DNA of 64,000 nucleotides, from the NCBI GenBank assembly GCA_020746835.1, contig JAGPNK010000024.1, forward strand, positions 248,001-312,000, read 5' to 3'. The notes under the pieces were generated by a model. The model was not told the DNA's origin. It made no database searches and worked only from the letters and a program-made list of their open reading frames with translations. How positions within the stretch are numbered: the stretch's first letter is position 1; each line of letters opens with the position of its first letter. The stretch comes from Stachybotrys elegans. Its lineage: Eukaryota; Ascomycota; Sordariomycetes; Hypocreales; Stachybotryaceae. A program made the position numbers and the translations under genes. Shown here one piece after another: positions 11,476 to 23,268 of the stretch.

Positions 11476-12539
11476 TTTAGTACCAGAAATATGTAACAGT
11501 GCTTCCAGCAAAAGCCCAATGCGGTTTTGTTCCCCGGGGGCCATGCCAATAATCCCGCCTCGGATCGGCTGAACCGCCTGTTTACGCTAAAATTGGAGAG
11601 TCTATACACAAACGCAGACGACAGCTCCATTGGTAATCTTTTGTTACCAGTGAATTTGCAGCGTATCTTGTCTGCCAAGAGTCTGGACCTGAAAGAATGG
11701 GTGACAGCTGTTTGAACCCAAACTTTCATACAGGTATCAACACACGCGCTCTGTCACGGAAGAGCCGATATTGAGCACGGAAGCTATGTTGATCTGATGA
11801 CATGACATTGGATGCTCGTGCCATGACCTCAGTTGAGAACTGGTCGAGCCCGTTGCCAAAGTCAATGGAGTCTCTTTGGCTCCATAAAGCAGGGAGGAGC
11901 AGTAAGCGTCCATGACGCTCTCTGGTAGCCTGGTACAGAGCCTCTCCCGTCTTCTTAGAAATAGCCTCAGCCTCTTTCATGAAAGGAGCATCTTTCAGCG
12001 GGTCATTGTTAAAAACACTGCTCACGTCGGTGGTGGTGGCAAGAATAAATCCCGTGGGACCAAGCTCCGTGTCTTCGTTGCGAAGTTGTTGACGCTGACT
12101 GTTCTTTTTGAGGCCCGATATTCCATGGCTGCTTTACTCGGAGAGCCATGGGCAGGAAGAGAAAGGGGAGTCGTTGACATTGACCTGTCAGGAACCATCA
12201 GGGAAGAGCATCGTGTGATTGTGAACCCACGGAGGACAGTGTTGATAGTGGCCATGCTGAATTTGTGTTGGAGCCTTGGCGGCCGCTTTCAGATTCGTCA
12301 GGTGCAGCGCAACTCAAAAGTTCGAGATTTCTGTAGTGCTACAGCATCTGGCAACCTGTTTTGATGCACACACAACGATATAGACTGTAGTTAGCGGCTG
12401 CTCCCAAGGCAGATACATCATTCGCGATATTGAGAAAGGCAAACACCTTGTAGCGAGAATCTACCGCCAAGCACAGCGAAGCTAAACAAGAAGATCGAAA
12501 GGGTTTGCCTTGACATAGCCATGCCAATGGCATGCATCC
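11476..12539. other. Intergenic, no supported gene
   Basis: About 1 kb with short open frames on both strands (such as 11726-12025 minus and 11912-12364 plus). None has a recognisable motif. Some minus-strand text may be decayed 3' sequence of the HET relic next to it. Confidence 0.4.
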
Positions 12540-13336
12540 CAGCCCCTTAACATAGACGAGAATGAGAAACTAGCCTTCGGCGGCAAAATACCATAGAAGT
12601 CGGGCCTCACCGACAAGCAAAGCTCAATTGCTGAACGGAGAGTGACAAAGTGATTTGGGCATCTTCGCATAGTATCATATTCTAAGAGTTGAGCGGAGGG
12701 TTCAATGTGGCTTCCTGTACGATCCACGCTGTAGAGAACCACGGCCGGCAAAGCAGAGAGGAGTGCGGCTTAGTCCTTGCGATGGGCTTGCAATGGCGGA
12801 AGAATCCTGGCTGGGACGCCGAAGCAGATTTTTATGAGCGTGAAAACCCAACCTTTGCATGTGAATATCATGATGTGATTCGCAAGGCCGAACGCTTGAC
12901 CAACCCGCCCATCTGGCGTATCTTTGCCGATCCAGATGCAAACAGCCTGCGCGAAGCTATAGATTGTGCCCATGTGCCCCACCTGGGTAGACTTCTCCTT
13001 GTTATCAGCTTGGTTGATGCATATCTCATCTACCCAGAGAGAGAACGGTTCTCGCAGAGACCGCACGGCCCTCAACGCGTTGTACAAATTATGGGTGACT
13101 TGCAGAGTCCACGACTCCCCAAGGTGGATACACCAGGGTCCTTCTCCTTTTATCTTAGAGAAAGCCACGCTGCGATCGCGCCAACAATACGACAAGGCCG
13201 CGTAGAGAGGCAAAGAGCCCATGCATATCCGTAAGCTGGCCATGCAGCGGCAGGTTCTTGCCATTGCTTGGATTGAGTTCGAGGTGTACGGATTCCAAGT
13301 GGACAAGGGCGGGGTACTTATATTGCGCCGTGGCAT
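12540..13336 (-). pseudogene. HET-domain (heterokaryon incompatibility) relic 1
   Basis: The frame 13336-12770 holds the core of a HET domain (PF06985): YAALSYCW (residues 45-52), then FSLWVDEICINQADN, QVGHMGTIYSFAQAVCIWIG. These match the three conserved HET blocks (LSY-W, W-D-ICI-Q, M--IY--A--V--W-G). The first 44 residues do not look like a HET N-terminus, so the 5' end is probably out of frame or lost. After about residue 189 the frame stops and the downstream sequence is in shifted frames. HET proteins act in non-self recognition and trigger cell death when incompatible nuclei meet. The gene appears dead. Confidence 0.7.
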
Positions 13337-14487
13337 TAACGTGCTACAACTGTCTAGACTGCCAAAAAGGTATATTGCTTCTTTAATGCCTTTCTCAAAA
13401 GTATCTTGGGTGGCCTTGAAGTTCTCTTACAAAGCGGTAGTGCTGGCCCATGCTAACTAGAAAGGGCATGCTGAGGCTTTGAGACTTAGGGTTCCCAGCG
13501 AGAAAATATGCGGTTGTGAAAATAAAAAGGTATTGCCTCGAGGGCCCAAAAACGAAGCTCTCGTCATATAAGTCCAAAGTCGGCCCCTGTCCCTATTAAT
13601 TGCTTTATTTAATTTTCCGACTAAAGAGCAAAATTTGACCTTATCTATCCTTTCTCGCAGTCTGGTCTATGGTAGCCTCGCTCTACAGAAACGGACACCC
13701 CGGCTTTTTGGCAAGCCATTATGAGCCTTGCCTTATCTTCCCATGTTTGAGCATCTGGTGGAAGCTTTGCGAATAAAAAAGGCCCCGTGTTTGATGCAAT
13801 ATAAAGTATTTTGCAGCTCTTTATCATAGAAGTAAGCTGCATGTACGCGCGAGAAAGGGACGCACAATTCAGTGAAAGAAGCTGCGAAGGTCGGGCGGGT
13901 TCAAACGACCAGTGACTGCGACCGGTGTAAGGTCAGACATATGCGTGTTTGTTGACAGCGCTATCCTGGTCCTAAGAGGGCCATTGCATTGTGTTATGCA
14001 GCACCCCTTTTCTCTGTCAATGACACAAATACTTTGATAATTTGTATGGAACAACACACCACTCTCAAGCCGCTCGATCCTAGATCCTTGCCTATATTCT
14101 TGTTTGCACATTGGTCATTACCGAACCGCCCGGCTTTCACATCTGGGTTGCTTGTTATACCACTGTTGTCTCGATCCTCTCTGTGTCAACAGTTCCCTGG
14201 CCACAGAGTCTCTGAGATTACCGTTGTCACCGCTCCGAATGGGAGACAAATAATCTCGGGTGCCGACTGAGGTAAGGGTCGTCAGTTCATCTGCAATGCC
14301 GACCTACATGACTCTCGGTTATTGATCTGGCCCTAATGTGACAGAGCCATGGCTCTCAAGATATGATCAAGATGCCGGGCAAGGACACCAATACATATAA
14401 CCCGAAATTCGTAGGTCAAGAATACACTATATAATGCAGATAGGAAGCCTATGCGGTCCTTTCCAATTTGCTAATGATAGCCATGAG
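13337..14487. other. Intergenic, no supported gene
   Basis: About 1.15 kb between the HET relic and the 3' end of the AflR-type regulator. No motif, repeat or structured element was recognised. Confidence 0.45.
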
Positions 14488-15674
14488 TCATGTTTCAAGG
14501 TCGAGAAAACAATCAATTCTGGACTGGCCCATTGTTGCGTCGGCTTCTGGTTGCTGGCTTCTTCTTGGTCCCAATCCAGTGAGAACCTTCAAGTTGTCAA
14601 TGGTATCCATGACTTGTCGTACTGCCTTGAGTAAAGTCTGGATTTGAAATATGGTCTTCTCTTCGGCGTTGTAAGAGTAATCCCCAAGTCCAATTCCGAG
14701 TGGTAAACTGCCTAACCCTACGGGCTGTTGTTGTTGAGTCTCACCGAGGACATTAGGCAGACAAACCTCGGCAAGGGCCAGGACTTGATATAGGATGACG
14801 GTGTATAACATGATACACCTTTGGTTCCGGGAGGACTGTTGCATGGTGATTAGGTTGCTTAGTTTACCCAGGACTTGACGAATGAGCCCAATGATAATTT
14901 TGAAGTCATTCATCCCGGAGCCAATGTATGCCTCAAGGTCGTTGATAACTCGACAGCTATCGCGTACACAGTAAGAATCAAATTCACCGGGGGGGCCCGT
15001 GCTGTCGGGACGATGACTCTCTTCTTGATCTTTCTCTGGCGATTGATCAGCCGGAGGGTTCGTTGGCGTGGGACTCATGTCGAGTTCTTCGAAATCCCCG
15101 AGCATGTGAGGTATAGACGCTATAGCGTATGCATCGCTATCGTGGAGGGACGTACCCAGATGATTGTCGTTGGTAGTCGTGCTGTGGTCATGAGGAAAGC
15201 TGGGTTGCGGTTCAATGGGAAAAGCGGCAGTGATGGTGTCTGCATGAGAGGACTGAAGGTGCCAGACATTAGGCCATGGAATCATCTCATCCTGACTGGT
15301 CTCAGACCCTTGCATGCCCAAATCTGACGAGGAAGTGACCGCGGTCTCGCTTTGCAATGATTCGGTTGCCCTTTCCTGTCTGTCTCGGGTTTGCTGCTTC
15401 CTGGCCCTGACGCCCGGGACTTTGCCAACCCGAGACTCCCCATAGACACACTGTGAGCGCGTTGACGCACATCTTTGGCAACCGCTCCACTCCCCCGAGC
15501 ATTTCACCTATCGCGTTGGTTAGACTCAGTGAGACTACGAGCAAGGCCCATGTATTTGTAGCTCACCTTGGCAGCGCAACAACGATTACAGGCAGTGCGA
15601 AGCCTCACCTGTGCATGTGCGTGCACATGAGGAGTTGGGCGGTGAACTGTCGAGCTGTCGGGCGTGGGCTGCAT
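14488..15674 (-). CDS. AflR-type Zn2Cys6 transcription factor
   Basis: Exon 1 (15674-15567) and exon 2 (15507-14488) join across a 59-nt intron (GTGAGC...GATAG) inside the zinc cluster, giving 375 residues without breaks. The cluster is C29-x2-C32-x6-C39-x6-C46-x2-C49-x6-C56 (RTACNRCCAAKVKC then SGCQRCASTRSQC), and an intron at this point is frequent in the family. A basic linker (GVRARKQQTRDRQER) follows. The C-terminal half has the helical layout of AflR-type cluster regulators, with the segment DLEAYIGSGMNDFKIIIGLI and ILYQVLALAEVCL. Such proteins activate biosynthetic cluster genes from CGG-type half-sites. The neighbour about 0.4 kb upstream on the opposite strand is an HR-PKS relic, so the regulator may have outlived its cluster. 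The start chosen is the ATG that leaves 28 residues before the cluster. Confidence 0.85.
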
Positions 15675-16097
15675 CTTCCCTGGTGCTATGGTAATCAATC
15701 AATCAATGGCGTCGCTTTGTCGGCTTTGCATAGATGCTACAATGGATACCCGTTCAAGGGCTTGACGTCGTCGCTGACGGATTCCCACGCCACCTGTTGG
15801 GTCGTGAAGAGGGGTAGAGGGTTGGGAGGGGAGGGTTAAGTGCTGCCCAGGCAGGAGGTGGAAATCTTGTCATCTTACCAACAATGGGCATGCGTCATGC
15901 GTCATGATACTATTAGGAGGTGTCAGTTGGTTTGTCCATGCAAGCAGTATTACTGCATGTAGTAGGTGGGTAATTCCTAACCGAGCAACCTTCGCAATGG
16001 AGGTGGTACTAAGATAGAGGGGCACTCTAGAGGTGAGGGCTTTGCCGCCTTGTATCTGACCAAAATGTCGACTGCTATTCAGGAGGCGCTGCCGATA
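15675..16097. other. Intergenic between AflR-type regulator and PKS relic
   Basis: About 0.4 kb that would serve as the promoter of the regulator on the minus strand. The 5' part of the PKS, including the start of the ketosynthase and its active-site Cys, is not found here, so a deletion or rearrangement breakpoint lies near 16.1 kb. Confidence 0.4.
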
Positions 16098-18700
16098 AGG
16101 GCCCTTATCAGAGGACGTTCGGTGGGCAGCCTTGGAAGAACTGGAGGTATCACGCACCGAAGCAAAGATGGGCAAGCAAGCGTCATTCAAAAGGCCTATG
16201 AGAATGCAGGCGGTCTATCCTACGAAGATACAGCCTACGTGGAATGCCACGGCACGGGAACTCCTGTAGGTGATCCCATTGAGCTCTCGGCTGTGGACAG
16301 GCCTTTTCACCAGGTCGGTCGGCGATAAACCCTATCTTGGTTGGGTCGATTAAGACCAACATTGGCCATCCAGGGGCCGCAAGTGGGCTTGCTGGGATCA
16401 TGCAGGTTATTCTGGCTCTAGAACGCAAATTGATCTCTCCAGTATCGGAGTGCAGAAAATCAACCCTCACATCGATCTACGGGATGGCGCTGTGAAAGTC
16501 GTGACACATACGACTCCCTGGCCTAGTGGAAAACCACTGAGGGCCAGCGTTAATAACTTTGGATTCGGTGGAGCAAATGGCCAATGCATCATCGACCATG
16601 TTCACAACATACTACCTCACTATACCAAGCCTGGTGTACATGGAAGAAATCAGCCGGATAGTGGTTGCAGCAGATGCGGACAACGTCAAGTCAAAGCTAC
16701 TGGTGAGAAGATCAGTAGTTCCACAAATCACTCTGTAAAGCTGCAAACCAACCCCGGACCAGCTCGGATACATAGAAAACTGTGACGCAGTCTCGTCGTC
16801 TTGCCTTTCTCAGCTGTCCACAAGACCTCTTTGGAACTCAATATCAGCGCATTGAGCACGCGGATCAGCAACCTATCCCTTGCAGATGTGGCCTACACTT
16901 TATCCAACAAGTGATCAAGATTCACACAGCGAACGTTTCGCATTGTGCGAAGTGGCAGCGTCATCCCAGGCTTGAATAGCGATGAACATATATTCACCGC
17001 CGGATCCGGCACCAGAAAACTGACCTTTGAATTCACTGGCCCAGGAGCGCAGTGGCACGGCATGTGCCGTGAGCTTCTCCAGTATCGAGTTTTCAGAGCT
17101 GCCATCTACGCTTTGGACAGTGTGCGACAAAGCCTCCCTAGCCATCCAGAGTGGCGACTTGTCGATATACTCCAGGGGGATTGTGAGTCGGAGGATATAC
17201 ATCGCCCAGAAACCTCTCAGACGGCTTGTACAGCCATCCAGATTGCGCTTGTCGAACTTTTGAGGTCGTGGATGGTGATACCCTCAGCGGTCGTTGGCCA
17301 CTCCTCAGGAGAAATCGCAGCAGCATACGCATCAAGACGTATTACCGCCTCGGTTGCCATCGTTACTGCATATATCCGCGGCCGGGTAGTAGCCAGAAAC
17401 AGCAGAGAGGGTAGGATGCTGGCTGTTGGGGTAGGTAAGAGGAAGCGTCAGAGATGCTACAGGGCATCGAATCAACGGTTTCTATCGCTGCAATCAACTT
17501 GCCTCAAAGCGTAACGCTATCAGGTGACGCAGATGCGGTGCTGAAAATTTCCGATAACCTTGCATCTTTACGCGTCATCAACCGTTTGGTCAAGTCGGGC
17601 GGAAATGCGTATCACTGATGATGGCAACGGCATCGATGTGATAACTAGCTTGGAAATCGAGGAGGGCACTGAGAAAAATCTTTCATGGTCCACGTTCCTT
17701 GTCAGCCCAGTGAACGGTTCTTCGGGTCGGTGGACTCGCCGCTGCTCCGGTTCCATACGGGTTGAGCTGAACAAGACGACTCGGATGATGATAGAAAGGC
17801 TATCATTGGATTCTGCCAATAAAGTAGCCCATAGGTCTTTCTTGTATCAGCGGTTCCGGTAAGTCGGGCTAGATTACGGCCCAGCATTTCAATGCTTGTC
17901 GGAAATCAGACTCAATGACCGACAGGCTGGGGCGGTTACACTGGTCAATCTTGTTCCAACATTGGACGATGATCAATATCCCATTCATCCAGCATCACTC
18001 GACGCAATCCACCAGCTGGGTATTGTGGCTTGTAACGAGGATCGTCCGACGACAGCTTCACAAGGGTATCTTCCAATCCATATCGGCCAGGCCTACCTCA
18101 AGATAGGAAACACACACAAGCGGTACAGCGATTGCGTTAGGACAGCGGTTTGGTCTCCGCGGAGCATATGCGCATCTTCAAGCCCAGGATGCTACAGGAG
18201 ATGTGATGTTAGAAATCAACAAGTTGCGATTTGTCTCGCACATTGACACAAAGCCAGCTGAGTATCACCACTCGCCCTTTCACGCCCCCTTCTGGCGCGT
18301 CGTTGCAAAGCCCGATATATGTGCCATAACGGCAAGTCAAGCAAAGCATCGATTTTCTCCACCTCAGCATGTTATAAAAAACTCGCCTCTTTCCGATCTT
18401 GGATCGCCTATTCGCTCTGATCGTTGCAGATCTATCTAGCAGATTTCTTGGTCGGGCGGACATGACAGCACTGCCTTCTGGCATGGGTGACTTCCTGCAA
18501 TGGGTTGAGAGGCAAAAGAAAGAGAAGTCGCCATGGATGATGGAAGCTCATGAACTGAGGTGCGAAGCGAGGGGTGATCATATCAAGCAGATGCTTGGCG
18601 ATGTCAACCATCTTCCGGATGTCTCAATTGCCACCCATGTCTTTGGACAGATGGAGGACATCTTACACGGAAAAGGGCCGTAGCGGAGGTTCTCGCTGAA
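16098..18700 (+). pseudogene. Highly reducing polyketide synthase relic 1 (KS-AT-DH-start of cMT)
   Basis: Fragments in all three plus frames follow HR-PKS order. The C-terminal half of the ketosynthase gives YVECHGTGTPVGDP (first His at 16248), KTNIGH (16352-16369) and VNNFGFGGANG near 16550; the catalytic Cys region is missing. The acyltransferase (about 17000-17560) keeps FTGPGAQWHGM and the nucleophile motif GHSSG (17296-17310). The dehydratase has DYGPAFQ (17872) and YPIHPASLDAI (about 17970). After it come SPFHAPFW and the start of a methyltransferase-type segment (18399-18690). ER, KR and ACP were not found. Multiple frameshifts and stops plus loss of both ends make this a dead gene. 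It lies between an AflR-type regulator and a SnoaL-like gene, so a former cluster is plausible. Confidence 0.85.
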
Positions 18701-18937
18701 TGTGACGCTAAGACGTAGCGGACAGTGTTCTCCTGGCTAGTTCTAATTATCAGCTTGCTCAAGTCTTCGATTTGCTCGGCCACGCAAACCCGAACATGAT
18801 ACCCCTAAGACGATAGTTGCTTGGACCTGGACAAATCTCTTCCTCTTGCAAGGGTTGGTTCTCCCCTGCAGGACGTGGGCCATATGACTATGGGGCCACA
18901 TAAGGAACCAGTAGTCAAGTAGTGGTTGAAAATGGAA

Positions 18938-19411
18938 TTAAGCAGGGTTTATGACAGATTCATCTCCTTGCTTCCAAATTACATTCAGCGCCAATCTCTT
19001 CAATTTCCATACCCCGTCGGCCACATCCTGGATGACCTCACCCGAGTATTCACCAGCCACCAAGTACTTTGGCGCATCCACGTCCTTGCCTTTCCCAGCC
19101 GGGCAGTGCTGCGCGAGCGAAGTTGCGGTAAGCCTCGCGATACTGGCCCCATCCTCGACCTCGATCCGGATGTTGCTGACGTTGTGCGTTGTATCCATGG
19201 GCCCGATGTGACCCAGGATGTGCTTGCGGATAACGGAGAGGTTGGGAAGCAACTTCTGCTCCCCATCGCCGTTGATCTCGAATGAAACTTCCTCGCCTGC
19301 CCAGGCAGAGACAAAGAGATCTGAATCATTGCGATCGACACCACTGAGCGCGCGGCTCATGGCGTCGACGATGGCTTCGCGCGTGGTGAGTCCGGTGAGG
19401 ATATGCAACAT
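18938..19411 (-). CDS. SnoaL-like (NTF2-fold) protein
   Basis: A single uninterrupted frame of 157 residues reads like fungal SnoaL-like proteins of the NTF2 superfamily: TREAIVDAMSRALSGVDRND and DLFVSAWAGEEVSFEINGDG at the N-terminus, then IRKHILGHIGPMDTTHNVSN (the typical HxxxNxxI segment), a central strand RLTATSLAQHCPAGKG, and GEYSGEVIQDVADGVWKLKRLALNVIWKQGD at the end. Length fits the family, which includes cyclases, dehydratases and hydrolases of polyketide pathways; exact chemistry cannot be read from sequence. The gene ends about 240 bp after PKS relic 1 (tail to tail) and shares a 322-bp upstream region with the Zn2Cys6 regulator at 19734. It looks intact in a neighbourhood where the PKS is dead. 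Confidence 0.85.
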   Translation of the reverse strand: MLHILTGLTTREAIVDAMSRALSGVDRNDSDLFVSAWAGEEVSFEINGDGEQKLLPNLSVIRKHILGHIGPMDTTHNVSNIRIEVEDGASIARLTATSLAQHCPAGKGKDVDAPKYLVAGEYSGEVIQDVADGVWKLKRLALNVIWKQGDESVINPA

Positions 19412-19733
19412 GGTGATCAGTCGAGATTTGGTGAAATTGAAGATTACTCTTGTTTGTGCGATTGGATGAGTCGAAATGTTTTATTGTTTGGAATTTGTCC
19501 TCAACTGTCCATTAAAGAAGTTTTATACTTCACTTACACAGGCATATGTGAGTGAACATGCGGGGTTAAGCTGTAAACTCCGGCATACAAGACCAATGGG
19601 ACAACGCCGGGATTTTCTATAAATTCCGACAGCTTATTCTTTTGCCCTCCACCAGTTTTCGGCTTGTTCAAGAAGTCCTCAAATAAGCCGACCCTTCAAT
19701 TCCCGCGGGAAGTTCTCACCAGCTTGGCCAATA
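19412..19733. promoter_or_regulatory. Divergent promoter of SnoaL-like and Zn2Cys6 genes
   Basis: The 322-bp interval holds a CCAAT (19590s), an inverted pair CCGGC...GCCGG around 19581-19612 and a TATAAATT (from about 19618) on the plus strand, some 115 bp before the regulator's ATG. Separated CGG/CCG triplets are the typical binding sites of zinc-cluster proteins, so autoregulation and joint control are possible; this is inference. Confidence 0.4.
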
Positions 19734-21873
19734 ATGGAAAGACTGAGAGCGACAAGCCGTAGCGCAAAATGGGGTGAGGCATGCGCTCCCTGCGCCGCAA
19801 CAAAGACGCGCTGCATTAGGAGGAACATTCCCGGTGCAAAATGCGACAAGTGCGAGAGCCTGGGCAGGGAGTGTGGAAAACAAGTGCCGGCGCCTAGAAA
19901 AAAGAGACGAGCCAAACCCCCGTACGTTGACATTGCTCCCCATTAATCTGTATCCTGGTGCTTCTCATTAACAGCTCGCTTGGATAGGAAATCAGCAGAC
20001 ACGGACGAAAGACTCAATCACCTCACGGATACTCTTCAAGTCTCTGATACCGCCTGCTCGATTACTAGGCAGAAGGAAACCCCTCCCGCGAGCAGCCACG
20101 CTACCGCTGAACCTCGTGCTCCAGAGACGCCAGCGTGCACCTGCAGGGCACCTGTAAGCAGGACCGACGTTGCAAGTGTGGAGTCGGACGAGATTCTTCT
20201 GTCCATCTACATGAATCAACTCTCTCCGCAATTCCCCTTTGTTATTATTTCGCCCGGTACGTCGCCAAAGCAGCTACAAAAGACTCGGCCATTTCTCTTC
20301 AAGGTCATCAGGATGGTGTCCTCGGTCCGAAATCTCGCATCCATGTGGGCGCAAAGCCACACACTCATGAAGCACATTTCCAACGTCATGCTCCTGGGGT
20401 CAGAGCGCTCCTTGGATCTGCTGCAAGGTATCCTCGTTTTCCTAGGTTACTATCATTATTTCTGCATGAGCCATGCCCATTTCAACAACCTAGTCCATCT
20501 CGCAGCTAGCCTCGTGGGGGACATGGATCTGAGTACATGTCCAACATCCTACGAAGCACATCACAGACCGGCTCTGGCTCGAGATGGGGAGCAGCGCCAG
20601 AGAACAAATGAAGAAAGGAGGGCCATCTTAGGCTCCTGGTACATAAGCTCAAAGTGAGATGGCGTCCGGATTCTTTGGTTTTAATACTGATAAGGAGGCA
20701 GCGCTGCTATGGTGGTCAATCAACTAGGACCGGCAAGGTACACAAGATATCTGGACCAATGTCTGAATGAGCTCGAAATTGCTGCAGAATACGAAACGGA
20801 TCAGCTCGCGGTGGAGTTGATCCGAGTCCAGCATGTTATCGAGAAAATATTTCAATTTCACACAAGAGATCAACTGGTGGACGAGCTGCCCGGTATTCCC
20901 AAAGCCTCAGCTACTATTTATCTCGAGGCATTTCAGACGGAGCTAGACACGCTCTGTAGTGCCCTACCCACAAGCCTGGGATGCAACTGTGAGATAATCT
21001 CTGGTTTGGGGCTTAGAGCGAATTTCTAATGCAGTTCTTGTAGATCTCTTGTTGTGCCACTACAACAGTGCTCGATTACGACTCTTTGCTCCGTTTATTG
21101 GCGAAATGCAGCTCTCCCATTTGGACACGTCACCGCTTGACATCTTTTCACAGTTCACGACGGCAATCAACACGTGGTTCCGCGACTGGCACACTGTCCC
21201 TGTATGCTTGTACTTCTACCTATCCCAGCCAGTTGCCATGCAAATCATCTACGCCTCCAGAAGTCTTGTTCAATGGGCGAGATTGGCCGGACCAAATGCA
21301 GTTACACTATCTAGCATGGGGAACACCACCAACTATGGTGATCACATCCCTTATCAAAAGATGCCTGCCTTCATGGGCGTCCCACCATGTCCCGACCTGG
21401 TCGTACCACAAACGGCTTCAGCCTCGGGTTCGGTTTCTGGTCAAATAACACTCAACATGCTCAGAGCCCAGATCACGGCACGTCCTGAGCTGCGCGTTGA
21501 CCTTTTGGGCATCGCAGCAGCCACGGCGACTCGATTTGAGGCGGCGAGGACAGAAATGGCAGCTGCCCAAGGCGTTGTCTGGAGAAACGAGACCTGGGAC
21601 GCGGCGGCGGCACATATGAGATCGAAGAGGGCTCGAGTCGCGGAGTGGTGTGAGATAGCGATGGCCGCAAAGAGTGACGATGGCGAAATGGAGCCGCTCA
21701 GCCTGTTTCATGGCGATGAGGACACCAGTATGCTGCCACGATGGGGGTTTGACTCGCTGAATCAGGACTGGCACTGGGAGGGTGATGGGTTTGGCGGAAC
21801 CGACCTTGATGATGGAGTTATCCACGACGCTTTCGGTGGCTGGATCACGAATGGAATGGGCGATCTGGGGTGA
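19734..21873 (+). CDS. Zn2Cys6 fungal-specific transcription factor, 656 residues
   Basis: Four exons (19734-19921, 19988-20653, 20702-20988, 21044-21873) with introns of 66, 48 and 55 nt give one continuous 656-residue frame. The zinc cluster is C17-x2-C20-x6-C27-x9-C37-x2-C40-x6-C47, followed by a basic stretch (RKKRRAKPP). A linker with LNHLTDTLQ could be a short coiled coil. The middle part carries fungal-specific regulator text: ILLSIYMNQLSPQFPFVII, LASMWAQSHTLMKHI, LLQGILVFLGYYHYF, LVHLAASLVGDMDL and, after the second intron, ARYTRYLDQCLNELE. The C-terminus is Asp/Trp-rich (WHWEGDGFGG), possibly an activation region. It faces the SnoaL-like gene from a shared promoter. All three junctions restore the frame exactly, which supports an intact gene. 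Its targets are unknown. Confidence 0.88.
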
Positions 21874-21953
21874 AATGGAATTGTCAATCTGGTTGCTTAA
21901 AGGTTATGATAATGGAAGAATTTATTTAGGGTGATGAAACGGCAGCAGCCCTG

Positions 21954-22508
21954 TTAGACCTGCGGCAGTCCTTGATATTGGTTCTCGAGGCTTGTCAACT
22001 TGACAATAGAGGACCTGAAGGTCCTGTCGCGAATAAACGGCCGGCTGTTGCTCATCGAATCCAAGACGGAGCAATAATACGAGATCTGGGCTGCCCAGGG
22101 GGAGTCTGGCGTGGTTGTGCTTTCATAAAGACCAAGTGCACGATCATCTTGCTCACCAAACTCTGCGATTGCAATGGCGTGAGCCTTGACCGAGGGACAG
22201 TAGCATTGTGATGACAACTGGCCCTGAACACGGTTAGATAGCAACCCAGTAAGATGTGATATAGCATAAGAACCGTAGCCGTGTGTTGCTCCTTGCAGAC
22301 GAGGACGGTGAAAGAGAGGCTGCGGTTAGTATAGGGTAGCAGCAAGGAAGAATGACCGGCCTTGTAATCTCTTGCCCGGGAGGATAAAGCCCTTAAACCA
22401 TGCATAGAAGTCATTACTAGAAGAGTAGAATTCCTTACTGTTGCTGTCTGCATGAGTGCTTTTTACCAATGTCGAGCGAAAATCGTCTACAGGGGGTAAT
22501 AAATCCAA
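21954..22508 (-). pseudogene. Possible C-terminal relic of a Zn2Cys6 regulator
   Basis: Two overlapping minus-strand frames together resemble the helical tail of fungal cluster regulators: ATVLMLYHILLGCYLTVFRA in one frame, then VQGQLSSQCYCPSVKAHAI and AEFGEQDDRALGLYE in the next. No zinc cluster lies upstream. The frame change near 22220 means it is broken. Resemblance is weak and no named subfamily can be given. Confidence 0.25.
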
Positions 22509-23268
22509 GGAGACCAGTAATCATGGCCGCCATCTCCATTAAATGTAGATACTATTTTCGTCGACTGCAGTGACAAAAATTCTGCCAGGACTCTACAAAA
22601 GATGCCATGGACGCCCGTCGTTGGTTGCAATCGAGAATAACGTTGCCTTGAATCAAGTGATAGTCATTTACCGCTTAAGATCCGTTTCTAGACGGCCGCT
22701 GATCCTAAAACAGGTCGACAAGATTTGAAAACAGGCGGCAGGCTGGATAATCTCGAGTACGGCATCAGGTGACCAACGCTTGCGATGGCAAACCGGAATA
22801 CATCTTGGCCGTCCTGGACAAGGCTGTGCCGCATGCCAACTTCAATCCCAACGCTGTAAACAAGCCAATGGGGATGGAAAGTCACAGGGTACCCAGATAC
22901 AGCGCGTTTCAAATTGCATTATCGGCTATGCAAGTCATGCTGACTTCAGACACGCTACGACATGTAGTCATGGTACGTCCTACCCCAAACGGCTTGATGG
23001 ACCCATGCGTGAGGCAAGCGAGGGCGAGCGTTTATCTCTTGGAGCTGTATCCATAGATTACAACAGGGGACCAAAACCTCCAGGACTCTTCTCTAATCAA
23101 AATCAGTCTGTCGCATTTCAGACCCTCTGCAGCCCACTACTGGTACAAATAGATACCGTGGGTGGATTTGACCGTGTATTGCAGGAAGTCGAGAACCATC
23201 GGCGAACCTAAAATCGTTTGCCATCCTGAGCTAAGTGAGACTTAATACTAGTAGACTGTAATGTATGA
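22509..23268. other. Intergenic, no supported gene
   Basis: About 0.76 kb downstream of the P450. A plus-strand frame (22780-23211) contains a Cx2Cx6C string but lacks the second half of a zinc cluster and basic residues, so it is not called. Confidence 0.4.

Noticed and set aside
22825..22857. Cx2Cx6C string like half a Zn2Cys6 cluster
   Set aside because: The second cysteine triplet is missing and the surrounding residues are not basic.
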